Below, one piece after another: positions 1 to 7,048 of a stretch of 39,807 nucleotides of DNA. The stretch spans positions 1 through 39,807 of the forward strand of contig VYBO01000045.1 of the NCBI GenBank assembly GCA_009844405.1, given 5' to 3'. The first letter of the stretch is position 1; every line of letters begins with the position of its first letter. A program made the position numbers and the translations under genes. The DNA is from Acidimicrobiaceae bacterium. GTDB lineage: Bacteria > Actinomycetota > Acidimicrobiia > Acidimicrobiales > Aldehydirespiratoraceae. Below the pieces are notes generated by a model, which did not search any database, had not been told where the DNA came from, and saw only the letters and a list, made by a program, of their open reading frames with translations.

Positions 1-116
1 CACCGCCATGACCACCACCACAGCCGCCCCAACCATTTAAGCGACACACCACTAGTGCTCTCGAACCGTGTCAGGGCGTCCCGGCCAACCCGACTCGGTG
101 CCCGGCAACGCGGCGG
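1..116. other. Window edge, no supported gene
   Basis: A short plus-strand open frame reaches a TAA stop at 38-40 and could be the last dozen codons of a gene that begins outside the window; it is Thr/Ala-rich and gives no family clue. The remaining bases lie downstream of the ferredoxin reductase stop. I see no terminator hairpin or RNA gene. Confidence 0.2.
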
Positions 117-1319
117 CTAGAACTCGGCGGCGAGGGCCTCGTCGAAGCTGGCGCCCTGCTCGATCAGGGCCCGGTAGCGCATCACGTGGCGGGGCCGGTT
201 GAATCCGAGCACCCCGACAATGCGTCCTGCCCGACCGTAGATCGCGGCGAAGCGCCGCTCGTCGACCGAGCCGGTCACCACGCGAACCTCGTCGTCGCCG
301 CGCACCCGGCCGGCCAGCTGGATCTTGCGGTCGTACTGGTCGCTCCAGAACCACGGTACCGGAGTGAACGGTCCCGCCGCCGCGTCGAGCAGGCGGCGGG
401 CAGCGTGGGCTCCCTGCTGGGCCGCGTTGTCCCAGTGCTCCACCCGCATCGTCTCGCCGAAGAGCGCGTTGGGCCAGCGGGCCACGTCACCCGCGGCGGC
501 CACCCTGTCGGCGGCCAGGCACGAGGCGTCGCACATCACGCCGTCGTCCACCTCCAGGCCCGATCCGTCCAACCATTCGGTGTTGGGGATCACGCCGATG
601 CCGACCACCACCACGTCGGCGTCGATCGTCGAGCCGTCCGACAGGGTCACCCGCTCCACCCGGCCGTCGCCGGAGATGCGCTCCACGCCGACGGCGGTTC
701 GCAGGTCGACGCCGTGGTCGCGGTGGACTTCGGCGCACACCTCGCCCATCTCGTCACCGAGCACCCGGCTGAGAGGGGTGGGCAGAGCCTCCACCATCGT
801 GACGTCGAGGCCGCGGCCCCGCGCGGTTGCGGCCACCTCGGCTCCGATGAAGCCGGCGCCCACCACGACCACCCGCTGCGGCATCGCCTCGAGGTCGGCT
901 CGCAGCGCCAGACAGTCGTCAAGTGACCGCAGCACGTGGACTCCGCCGACCTGATCGGTGCCCGGCATCGTGCGGCAGCGGGCCCCGGTGGCGATAACTA
1001 GCCCGTCGAACGCGACGGTCTCGCCGGAATGGAGGGTCAGCTCGCGGGCGTCCAGGTCCAGAGCGGTCGCCCGCACGCCGAGACGGGCCTCGATGCCGTC
1101 CTCCTCCAACTCCTCAGGGTCGGTCAGCGCAGCCCGCTCGGGCTCCCAATCGCCCGCCAGCACCTGTTTGGACAGCGGAGGCCGGTCGTAGGGCAGGTGA
1201 GTCTCGGCACCGATCAGCGTGACCCGACCATCGAAGCCCTCGCGACGCAGAGCCTCGGCCGCGTTCAACCCGGCCAGCGAGGCCCCGACGATGGTGACGG
1301 AGCGCGGGGCCCGGGTCAT
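117..1319 (-). CDS. FAD-dependent ferredoxin reductase (rhodocoxin/putidaredoxin reductase type)
   Basis: A 400-residue flavoprotein expected to pass electrons from NAD(P)H to a small ferredoxin in the cytoplasm. The N-terminus has a Rossmann FAD motif (TIVGASLAGLNAAEALR, about residues 9-25), followed by the family segment LPYDRPPLSKQ. A second dinucleotide fold (VVVVGAGFIGAEVAA) lies near residue 150 and the C-terminal FAD-contact motif AAGDVARWP near 275. Length and motif order match ferredoxin reductases that serve P450 or ring-hydroxylating systems. It starts 24 nt after the stop of the ferredoxin gene, so the two are almost certainly co-transcribed redox partners. The terminal acceptor is not encoded next to them; upstream are a selenoprotein ArsC homologue and an acyl-CoA ligase. 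The family call is firm, the physiological partner is inferred. Confidence 0.92.
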   Translation of the reverse strand: MTRAPRSVTIVGASLAGLNAAEALRREGFDGRVTLIGAETHLPYDRPPLSKQVLAGDWEPERAALTDPEELEEDGIEARLGVRATALDLDARELTLHSGETVAFDGLVIATGARCRTMPGTDQVGGVHVLRSLDDCLALRADLEAMPQRVVVVGAGFIGAEVAATARGRGLDVTMVEALPTPLSRVLGDEMGEVCAEVHRDHGVDLRTAVGVERISGDGRVERVTLSDGSTIDADVVVVGIGVIPNTEWLDGSGLEVDDGVMCDASCLAADRVAAAGDVARWPNALFGETMRVEHWDNAAQQGAHAARRLLDAAAGPFTPVPWFWSDQYDRKIQLAGRVRGDDEVRVVTGSVDERRFAAIYGRAGRIVGVLGFNRPRHVMRYRALIEQGASFDEALAAEF

Positions 1320-1343
1320 GTGCAGCCGGCTCCCAGAGTCGGC

Positions 1344-1538
1344 TCAGTCTTCGGCAATCGAGATGGCCTGCTTGGGGCAGCGCTGCACGCACTCCTCCAC
1401 CCTGGCCCGATCGGCCTCGCCGGGCGTCTCGTCGAGGATGTAGAGGAAGTCGTCGTCTCGCACCTCGAAGATGTCGGGCGCGATCTGCATGCAGACGGCG
1501 TTGCTCTCGCACAGGTCAAAGTCAACGACTATGCGCAT
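1344..1538 (-). CDS. Small single-cluster ferredoxin (3Fe-4S type)
   Basis: A 64-residue acidic ferredoxin. Cysteines fall at 10, 16, 50 and 54; C10 and C16 with C54-Pro match the C-x5-C...C-P pattern of one-cluster actinobacterial ferredoxins that normally carry [3Fe-4S], and APDIF after C16 is also typical. C50 is an extra cysteine, so conversion to [4Fe-4S] cannot be excluded. The start is supported by an AGGAGA ribosome site a few bases upstream. The ferredoxin reductase follows after 24 nt and is the obvious electron donor. Upstream lie 112 bp carrying an interspersed repeat and then the ArsC-family selenoprotein gene. Confidence 0.9.
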   Translation of the reverse strand: MRIVVDFDLCESNAVCMQIAPDIFEVRDDDFLYILDETPGEADRARVEECVQRCPKQAISIAED

Positions 1539-1627
1539 CGGCTCTCCTTGTGGTCGTTTGGCGATGTGGTCGGCTTGGCCTTAGCCCACGGTAGCGAACG
1601 GCACCGGCCGGCCGCGAGATCAGGCGT

Positions 1628-1669
1628 GTTCCCGCTCTTGTTCGCTGCGCTCACGGGCCGCTCGGGCCC
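1628..1669 (+). repeat. Interspersed repeat family, copy A (5' half)
   Basis: Carries the family core TTCCCGCTCTTGTTCGCTGC followed by GCTCACGGGCCGCTCGGGCC. It overlaps the 3' end of the arsC-like gene: the last codons (Gly-Pro-Ser-Gly-Pro) and the TGA stop are read from the repeat, so its insertion probably replaced the original C-terminus or stop. Confidence 0.8.
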
Positions 1670-2037
1670 AGGAATTCAGCCAGCCGATCCTTGGCCTTCA
1701 TGTCACCGAGGGGCCGTCCGATGATGGCACGGTCGCCCCGCACCAGCACCGGGCGCTGCAAGAGCCTCGGATACTGGAGCAGCACGTCCACCACCGCGTC
1801 GGGGTTGCCGACGTAGTCGTCGGCGTCCAGCCCCAGCTTCGAGAACTGCGAGTCCTTGCGGACCAGGTTCTCCACCGGATCCTCCAGCCGGTCGACGATG
1901 CCCTGGAGCGTGTCGCGGTCGGGACGATCGGACATGTAGAGAACAACGTCGATGTCGGCTCCGGCATCCGTGGCGACCGCCACGGCATTCTTGGAGGAGT
2001 TTCAATGCTTGTTGTGATAGATGGTGGTGTCGGCCAT
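1651..2037 (-). CDS. ArsC-family (arsenate reductase-like) selenoprotein, in-frame UGA at the catalytic Cys position
   Basis: Read from ATG 2037 the frame gives MADTTIYHNKH, then TGA (2004-2002), then NSSKNAVAV and 116 open codons after the TGA in all. With Sec at the TGA the product is 128 residues and U12 falls exactly where the catalytic Cys12 of R773-type ArsC lies (YHN-x2-C). Three arginines matching the ArsC catalytic set are present at R60, R95 (LLQRPVLV) and R108 (IIGRP). A ribosome site (AGAGG, 8 nt spacing) precedes ATG 2037, which lies 12 nt after the acyl-CoA ligase stop. UGA is an ordinary stop in neighbouring genes, so this is not code reassignment. A SECIS-like hairpin follows the UGA. 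A gene caller would start at GTG 1983 and lose the whole active site. Expected role: thiol/selenol-dependent oxyanion reduction or a related Grx-linked redox reaction; arsenate as substrate is unproven. The alternative is a nonsense-mutated pseudogene. Confidence 0.82.
1968..1985 (-). promoter_or_regulatory. Bacterial SECIS-like stem-loop directing Sec insertion
   Basis: Transcribed from the minus strand, CCGTGGC-GGTC-GCCACGG forms a perfect 7-bp stem with a GGUC tetraloop. The stem starts 16 nt and the loop 23 nt after the UGA at 2004-2002. The published bacterial SECIS model asks for a short upper stem, a small apical loop with a G among its first two bases, and a loop about 16-37 nt downstream of the UGA; all three hold. 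A lower CUCC/GGAG pairing is also possible. It lies inside the coding region, as bacterial SECIS elements do. Confidence 0.75.
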
Positions 2038-2049
2038 GGGCGGTGCCTC

Positions 2050-3675
2050 TCAATCCTCTTCCTGTCGGGCTACGTAGACCTCTCGCCTCTCCAAGAACAC
2101 TGGCCGCCTGGTCTCGTAGACCTCCCGCAGCTTGTGCTTGAGAATCTTGAGGGTGGCATTGCGGGGCAGGGGGCCGGGGTGGATCTCGAGCTGCTCGGGA
2201 ACCTTCTGGCGGGCCAGGCCGGCTGCCAGGCAGGCCTCGACCATCTCCTCGAAGGTCAGATCGTCCGAGCCGGGCGCGGTCTCGACCACCGCGCAGACCC
2301 TCTCCCCTCGCGTGCGGTCCGTCAGCCCGATCACCGCGACCGCCCCCACCTTGTCGTGGGCGCACAGAACGTCCTCGATCTCCTTGGCGGAGATGTTCTC
2401 GCCCTTGCGGATGATGATGTCCTTCACCCGTCCGGTCAGCGTCAGGTGCCCGTCGGGGCCCAGCACGCCCAGATCGCCGGTTCGGAAGCGGCCGCGGGCG
2501 TCGAAGGCCCTTCGGTCGAGGGCGGGGTCGGTATAGCCCGAGAACAGCATCGGGCCGCTCACCCTCACCTCGCCCTGGACGCCGGTGGGGGCGCGAGCCT
2601 CCCCGCCGTCGGCGGCCATGGCCACGATGGACACGTCGCAGCCGTGTACCGGGCGGCCGTCGGTGTACGCCAGATGGTGGTCGCTGTCACGCGGAGATCC
2701 CTGCGAGATCATCGGGCACTCGGTCATGCCGTACCCGTGGGCCACGGGCACCCCCATCTGCTCCTTCACCCGGAAGTAGATCTCGGGCGGCTTGGGAGCG
2801 CCCCCGCCCGAAAGGACCCGCAGAGTGGGCATGGCCGGGCGGCCGGTCGACTCGCGAGACTTGCGGTCCTCCTCGAGGAACATCTGGTAGAAGGCCGTCG
2901 AGCCGCCGGCCATGGTCACACCGTGACGGGCGTAGGTCAAGACCGCCGCGGCCGGATCGAACCGCTCGACGAGGACGGCGCCGAATCCGGCCGCCAGCAT
3001 CGCCACCATGTAGTCGGGTCCGCCGATATGGGCATACGGGAAGGCGATAGAACCCACGTCGTCGCCGCTCATGTCGAGCGCCCGGGCCAGCCCGACTCCG
3101 CCGGCGATCAACGACGCGTCGGTGTGCTTCACGCCTTTGGGATCAGAGGTGGTTCCCGAGGTGTAGTACAGCCAGCGCACGGTGCCGCCGCCATCGGATC
3201 CCGGCACCGGCGGCAGAGTGGCCGGATCGCCTTCGGGGAGGGAGTCGTAGCCGGCGAGGGTCCGAGCCTCGTGGGCGAGCCCCGCGATGACCTCGCTAGC
3301 CATGCCGCCGTAGTCGAAGCCGTTCCAGACGCCCGGATGCACGACCATCTCGGCTCTCGTCTGCCGGATGCAGAACCCGACCTCACGCTTGCGGTAGATG
3401 TGGATGATCGGGTTCTGCACCGCGCCCATACGGCTGAGGGCGAAGCTCAGCAGCACGGTCTCGATTCGGGTGGGCAGCACCCAGGTGACCGGCGTGCCCT
3501 CGGTGACGCCCATGGCCAGCAGCCCCGCGGCCACACGCTCGGCCTGGTCCCTGAACTCCGCGAAGGTCAGCGAGCGTCCCGCCTCGTCGACAAGCATCAT
3601 CGTGTCGGGTGTGGCTGCCACCCGTCTGTTGAGCAGCTCCCAGAAGGTCCGGGCGTCGTAGATCGGCTCGGTCAT
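2050..3675 (-). CDS. Acyl-CoA ligase (AMP-forming, FadD-like)
   Basis: A 541-residue member of the ANL superfamily that activates a carboxylic acid through an acyl-adenylate to its CoA thioester. Visible motifs in order: the P-loop-like YYTSGTTSDPKGVKH, the adenylate-binding YGMTEC, the hinge region RTGDLGVLGPDG, then LTGRVKDIIIRKGENISAKEIE and a C-terminal PRNATLKILKHKLRE carrying the catalytic lysine region. The best match is the medium-chain or cyclohexanecarboxylate-CoA ligase group. I start at ATG 3675 (MTEPIYDARTFWELL); the open frame continues to 3849, but that extension is Arg/Ala-rich and comes from a duplicated non-coding segment. First gene of the run leading to the selenoprotein, 12 nt away. 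A possible response-regulator operator lies about 245-285 bp upstream. Confidence 0.9.
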   Translation of the reverse strand: MTEPIYDARTFWELLNRRVAATPDTMMLVDEAGRSLTFAEFRDQAERVAAGLLAMGVTEGTPVTWVLPTRIETVLLSFALSRMGAVQNPIIHIYRKREVGFCIRQTRAEMVVHPGVWNGFDYGGMASEVIAGLAHEARTLAGYDSLPEGDPATLPPVPGSDGGGTVRWLYYTSGTTSDPKGVKHTDASLIAGGVGLARALDMSGDDVGSIAFPYAHIGGPDYMVAMLAAGFGAVLVERFDPAAAVLTYARHGVTMAGGSTAFYQMFLEEDRKSRESTGRPAMPTLRVLSGGGAPKPPEIYFRVKEQMGVPVAHGYGMTECPMISQGSPRDSDHHLAYTDGRPVHGCDVSIVAMAADGGEARAPTGVQGEVRVSGPMLFSGYTDPALDRRAFDARGRFRTGDLGVLGPDGHLTLTGRVKDIIIRKGENISAKEIEDVLCAHDKVGAVAVIGLTDRTRGERVCAVVETAPGSDDLTFEEMVEACLAAGLARQKVPEQLEIHPGPLPRNATLKILKHKLREVYETRRPVFLERREVYVARQEED

Positions 3676-3727
3676 GCAGGTCGCTCCGATAGCTAGAACA
3701 GGGATGGAGCGTAACGCGCGGCGGAGA

Positions 3728-3845
3728 CCTCCAGGCGAGACGCGCCGGAGCCCGCCAGCGCCATGCCGGCAGGCACGGTCACACCCCAGCGGAGCCCTCC
3801 AGGCGAGACGCGCCGGAGCCCGCCAGCGCCATGCCGGCGGGCTCC
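3728..3845. repeat. 43-bp direct repeat with hairpin upstream of the acyl-CoA ligase
   Basis: The same 43 bases (CCTCCAGGCGAGACGCGCCG...) occur at 3728-3770 and 3796-3838 with 25 bp between; six bases before each copy also match apart from one. The second copy runs into a perfect 10-bp inverted repeat (GGAGCCCGCC at 3815-3824, GGCGGGCTCC at 3836-3845). It sits in the 5' leader of the ligase gene. Function unknown. Confidence 0.8.
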
Positions 3846-3919
3846 GCACGGTCCCTGGAGGGGGGAATGTGGATCCGGTTCTGGCCGATCCTGTCGTTCA
3901 GACCCGGGTCCTATCGACT

Positions 3920-3959
3920 AGGTTACACCATCGTCACGGGTTTGTCACATTCTTGTCAC
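3920..3959. promoter_or_regulatory. Four direct repeats of GT(C/T)AC at 11-bp spacing, PHO-box-like operator
   Basis: On the plus strand AGGTTAC, TCGTCAC, TTGTCAC and TTGTCAC begin at 3920, 3931, 3942 and 3953, each a 7-mer followed by 4 other bases. Seven-base direct repeats with an 11-bp period are the architecture bound by PhoB/OmpR-family response regulators. The only gene it can plausibly control is the minus-strand acyl-CoA ligase operon, with a possible -10 (TAGGAC) just beyond. The remainder of 3676-4151 contains no convincing gene. Confidence 0.5.
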
Positions 3960-4099
3960 AGATTTTTCTGACGACCAGGTTGATTCTCGGAGAACTCCGC
4001 TCCCTCCGCTTTCTCAAACGAGTGCCGTACACGGGTGCAGGCGGTTCCTCGGCCTCCACGGAGAGGCGGGCCGGCGCGTCAACGCGCCACCCGGAGAAT

Positions 4100-4144
4100 T
4101 CTCGGGTTGGTTGTCGGTGCTGAGTCCGCAGAATCAACCCGAGA
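4100..4144 (-). terminator. Stem-loop just after the solute-binding protein gene
   Basis: TCTCGGGTTG (4100-4109) pairs perfectly with CAACCCGAGA (4135-4144) and three further inner pairs are possible, leaving about 19 loop bases. It begins 8 nt past the stop codon at 4152. There is no U-run, so it would be an atypical terminator or an mRNA 3'-end stabiliser. A related sequence occurs near 31628. Confidence 0.45.
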
Positions 4145-4151
4145 TTCTCGG

Positions 4152-6149
4152 CTACTGGTCGGTCCGGTACAGGTAGCGGATGTCCCAGAGGGCGTACAGG
4201 GTGGGCGTCGTGTTGCCGAACACGTCGCGCGTCGCGGTCAGCCGCTCACCCAGCGTCGTGTAGATGAGGGGCACGTTGGCGGCCGCGATCTCCTGGGCGT
4301 TCAGGTAGTACCGCACCCGCCGGGCGTGGTCGAGCTCCTGACTTCCCAGCACGTACATCGCGTCGATCTCGGCTTCCCAGTCGGTGGCGGGCTCGGGCTG
4401 GCTGGGGTACCACAGGTGCAGGTCCCCGGTGCTGTGCCACAGGCTGATGCCGGCGTAGGGGTCGGGGCCTCCGGTGAAGCCGATGACGACGGCCTCCCAG
4501 TCGTAGGTGCTCGTCAGCTGGCCGACGAGCACGCCGAAGTCGATCGCCTCGTAGTCCACCTTGAGCCCCAGGTCCTCCATTCCCTGCTGGATGATCCGGG
4601 TGACCTCCTGCCGCACGCTGTTGCCGGTGTTGGTCACCAGCTTGAACTCGATCGCGTTGCCGTCGGAGTCCTCGCGGATCCCGTCGCCGTCGGCGTCGGT
4701 CCAGCCGAGGCTGTCGAGGATCGCGTTGGCCTTCTCGAGGTCGTAGGGGTAGCGCCTGACGTCCGGATTGTGGAAGTCGCCGGCCGAGGGGCTCACGGGG
4801 GACCACTGCGGGTAGCCGAGGCCGTGCTGGACGTCATCGATGATGGCGCCCTTGTCGATGCTGTGGGCCACAGCCTGGCGGAACTGGACGTTGCCGAACC
4901 AATCCAGCTTGTGGGCGGCGACGTAGGGATCTCCGGTGTCGGGACTGGCGCCCGGATTGACGTTGAAGGTGAGGAACGTCGTGCCGAAGTCAGGCCCCCG
5001 CCGGTGGATCGTGAAGTCTCCCTCGTCCTGGAGGGGCTCGAGCTGGGCGTACTCCTCGCCCAGCACGATGTGCATGTCCGACTCCCCCGACAGGAAGCCG
5101 GCAAGCTCGGCGTCCAGTTCGTCGACGAAGTTGTGGACGATGCGGTCCAGGTACGGCAGGCGGTTGCCGTCGCCGTCGGCCAGCCAGTAGTCGGGGTTGC
5201 GGGCCAGGACCACCCGCTCGCCGGGCTCGTAGCTGGAGATGGTGAACGGGCCGGTGCCGATGATCTCCGCCGGGTCGGCGTCGATGCCCCACGTATCGAT
5301 GAAGGTGCCGTCGTCGACGCGGGACTCGAGGATGTGGCGCGGGAATATGGCGGTACCCATGGAGCGCAGGAACGGAGCGAACTGCACCGGCAGGGTGAAC
5401 TCGACGGTGTGGTCATCGATCACGGACACGGCCATACGGCTCTGCTGCCAGTCTCCGTCGGCGTCCAGGTACTGGAACTCGAAGGTCGAGCGGTCGCTGG
5501 CGGGGATGTCGTCGTTGTAGATGATCCGGTTGAAGGTGAAGTCCACATCGTGGGCAGTGAAGGGCTCGCCGTCGTGCCAGGCGACGTCTTGCCGCAGGCG
5601 GAAAGTCCACTTCAGGCCGTCCGCGGAGCGCTCCCAGGACTCCGCCAGAGCCGGTTCCACCCGATCGTTCAGCCACGAGGTTTCGGTGAGTCCCTCGAAC
5701 AGATGTCCGAGCACGCCGAACGACGACGCGTCGTTGGAGACGGCCAGGTTGAAGGTGAGCGGCTCGGAGATGGTCGTGATGGTGAGCGCGCCCCCGGGAG
5801 TGCCGATCGAGTACTCGAACTGCTCGGCGTTCCGCTTGAGGCGGTCCACGGTCGACATGTCAGCGGTCGTGGCAGCCTCGTCGACCGGCCCGGCAACCTC
5901 GGCATCCTCGGCCGGCTCAGCAAGCTCTGCTGGCGCAACCTCCTCCGCAGGCTCAACAACCTCGACCGGCTCAACAACCTCCTCCGCAGACTCAGCCTCC
6001 TCCGCAGGCTCGGCCGGTTCAGGCTCCTCGGCCGGCGCAATATCGCCAGTCACCGGAGCGTCGGTACTCTGGCCGCCTGAGCAAGCGACGAGGAACGACA
6101 CGGCAAGGGCCAGACCAATGCGAAGCACCATCCGAGCAAGGGAAGTCAC
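4152..6149 (-). CDS. Family 5 extracellular solute-binding lipoprotein (peptide/nickel ABC type)
   Basis: A 665-residue SBP_bac_5 protein of the DppA/OppA/NikA fold, which captures an oligopeptide or similar ligand outside the membrane and hands it to an ABC permease. Residues 1-23 form a lipoprotein signal with lipobox LVAC (C23). Residues about 36-95 are a low-complexity Glu/Pro/Ala linker (repeats of EPAE and EVVEP). The mature domain starts near residue 110 with GGALTITTISEPLTFN and VLGHLFEGLTE, and contains the family segment LRQDVAWHDGEPFTAHDVDFTFNRI. No permease or ATPase of this class is adjacent, so it is an orphan in this window. A DADGDG stretch near residue 490 resembles a calcium-binding loop. 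Family firm, ligand unknown. Confidence 0.9.
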   Translation of the reverse strand: MTSLARMVLRIGLALAVSFLVACSGGQSTDAPVTGDIAPAEEPEPAEPAEEAESAEEVVEPVEVVEPAEEVAPAELAEPAEDAEVAGPVDEAATTADMSTVDRLKRNAEQFEYSIGTPGGALTITTISEPLTFNLAVSNDASSFGVLGHLFEGLTETSWLNDRVEPALAESWERSADGLKWTFRLRQDVAWHDGEPFTAHDVDFTFNRIIYNDDIPASDRSTFEFQYLDADGDWQQSRMAVSVIDDHTVEFTLPVQFAPFLRSMGTAIFPRHILESRVDDGTFIDTWGIDADPAEIIGTGPFTISSYEPGERVVLARNPDYWLADGDGNRLPYLDRIVHNFVDELDAELAGFLSGESDMHIVLGEEYAQLEPLQDEGDFTIHRRGPDFGTTFLTFNVNPGASPDTGDPYVAAHKLDWFGNVQFRQAVAHSIDKGAIIDDVQHGLGYPQWSPVSPSAGDFHNPDVRRYPYDLEKANAILDSLGWTDADGDGIREDSDGNAIEFKLVTNTGNSVRQEVTRIIQQGMEDLGLKVDYEAIDFGVLVGQLTSTYDWEAVVIGFTGGPDPYAGISLWHSTGDLHLWYPSQPEPATDWEAEIDAMYVLGSQELDHARRVRYYLNAQEIAAANVPLIYTTLGERLTATRDVFGNTTPTLYALWDIRYLYRTDQ

Positions 6150-6240
6150 GGGACCGAAGTCTAGCCCTTTCGGCTACTCCCAGAGCGTCGCCTGCTTCAG
6201 TGTGGGTGCCATGGCCACGAACTCCGTCTCGGGCGTCTAG

Positions 6241-7020
6241 ATGGCCGCGACACCGACCACTGAGCGCTTCGAGTTCGCGGGCGGGGCTGGAGCCGAGCTG
6301 GCGGCTGTGCTTCACCGGCCCGGTGACGGCACGGCAGTGGTCGGGGCAGCCCTGCTGTGCCACTGCTTCACATGCTCCAAGGACCTGTTCACCACCACCC
6401 GCATCGCCAAGGGCCTGGCCGCCGGCGGCTACTTGACCCTGGCCTTCGACTTCACCGGCTTGGGCGAGAGCGGAGGCGAGCTGGCCGACACCACGGTGGC
6501 CACCAACGTCAGCGACATCACCGCAGCCGCAGTGGCGCTGATCCGCCGCGGGGCCGGACCCTGCGTGCTGGTCGGGCACAGCCTGGGCGGGGCGGCCGCG
6601 GTGCTGGCCGCATCCCGCCTGCACACCGTGGCCCAGGTGGTGGCAGTGGCCTCCCCGGCCTCGGTCGCCCACGTGGAGCATCTCTTCTCCGACGAGGCCC
6701 TGGAGCAGATCCGCTCCCAGGGCTCGGGCGAGGCGAGGATCGGGCCCAATCCGGTGAGGATCGGTCGGGACTTCCTCGACGACTTGCGCCGGCACGATGT
6801 GGCTGAGGCTGCGGCTGCCCTGGGCCGGCCCATGCTCGTCGTGCAGGCCGGAGCCGACACCGTGGTGGGCCGCGAGCAGTCCGAGGCCTTGGCGGCCGCC
6901 GGCTCAGCCACGCTGCACACGGTCGCCGGCGCCGACCACCTCTTCACCGACCGCAGCCACTCCGACGAACTGGTCCAGACCATCCTCGCCTGGCTGACAG
7001 GCGTCAGGGCCGGAGCCTGA
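6241..7020 (+). CDS. Alpha/beta hydrolase (OsmC-associated family, OsmC domain absent)
   Basis: A 259-residue cytoplasmic serine hydrolase. HCFTCSKD (about 41-48), FDFTGLGES, the nucleophile elbow GHSLGG (S114) and ASPASVAHVEHLF match the N-terminal half of the bifunctional hydrolase/OsmC proteins of bacteria. The likely triad is S114, D206 (GADTVV) and H233 (GADHLF). The OsmC redox domain usually fused after this hydrolase is missing, and the gene ends cleanly at TGA. ATG 6241 has no strong ribosome site. It is divergent from the solute-binding protein across 91 bp. Substrate unknown. Confidence 0.85.
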   Translation: MAATPTTERFEFAGGAGAELAAVLHRPGDGTAVVGAALLCHCFTCSKDLFTTTRIAKGLAAGGYLTLAFDFTGLGESGGELADTTVATNVSDITAAAVALIRRGAGPCVLVGHSLGGAAAVLAASRLHTVAQVVAVASPASVAHVEHLFSDEALEQIRSQGSGEARIGPNPVRIGRDFLDDLRRHDVAEAAAALGRPMLVVQAGADTVVGREQSEALAAAGSATLHTVAGADHLFTDRSHSDELVQTILAWLTGVRAGA

Positions 7021-7048
7021 TCCCGGCTCGGCGGACCGGCCGGGTGCC

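Noticed and set aside
2002-2004. Genome-wide reassignment of UGA to a sense codon
   Set aside because: Acyl-CoA ligase, the alpha/beta hydrolase, vapB, the HAD-like protein and others end in TGA at the family-expected C-terminus, so UGA is a stop here apart from the ArsC-like gene.
4035-6080. A 681-codon plus-strand open frame opposite the solute-binding protein gene
   Set aside because: It is the antisense shadow of a strongly supported lipoprotein gene; the composition (Val/Gly/Asp/Arg-rich) matches no family. The same holds for other long antisense frames opposite the acyl-CoA ligase, dnaE2 and the amidohydrolase.
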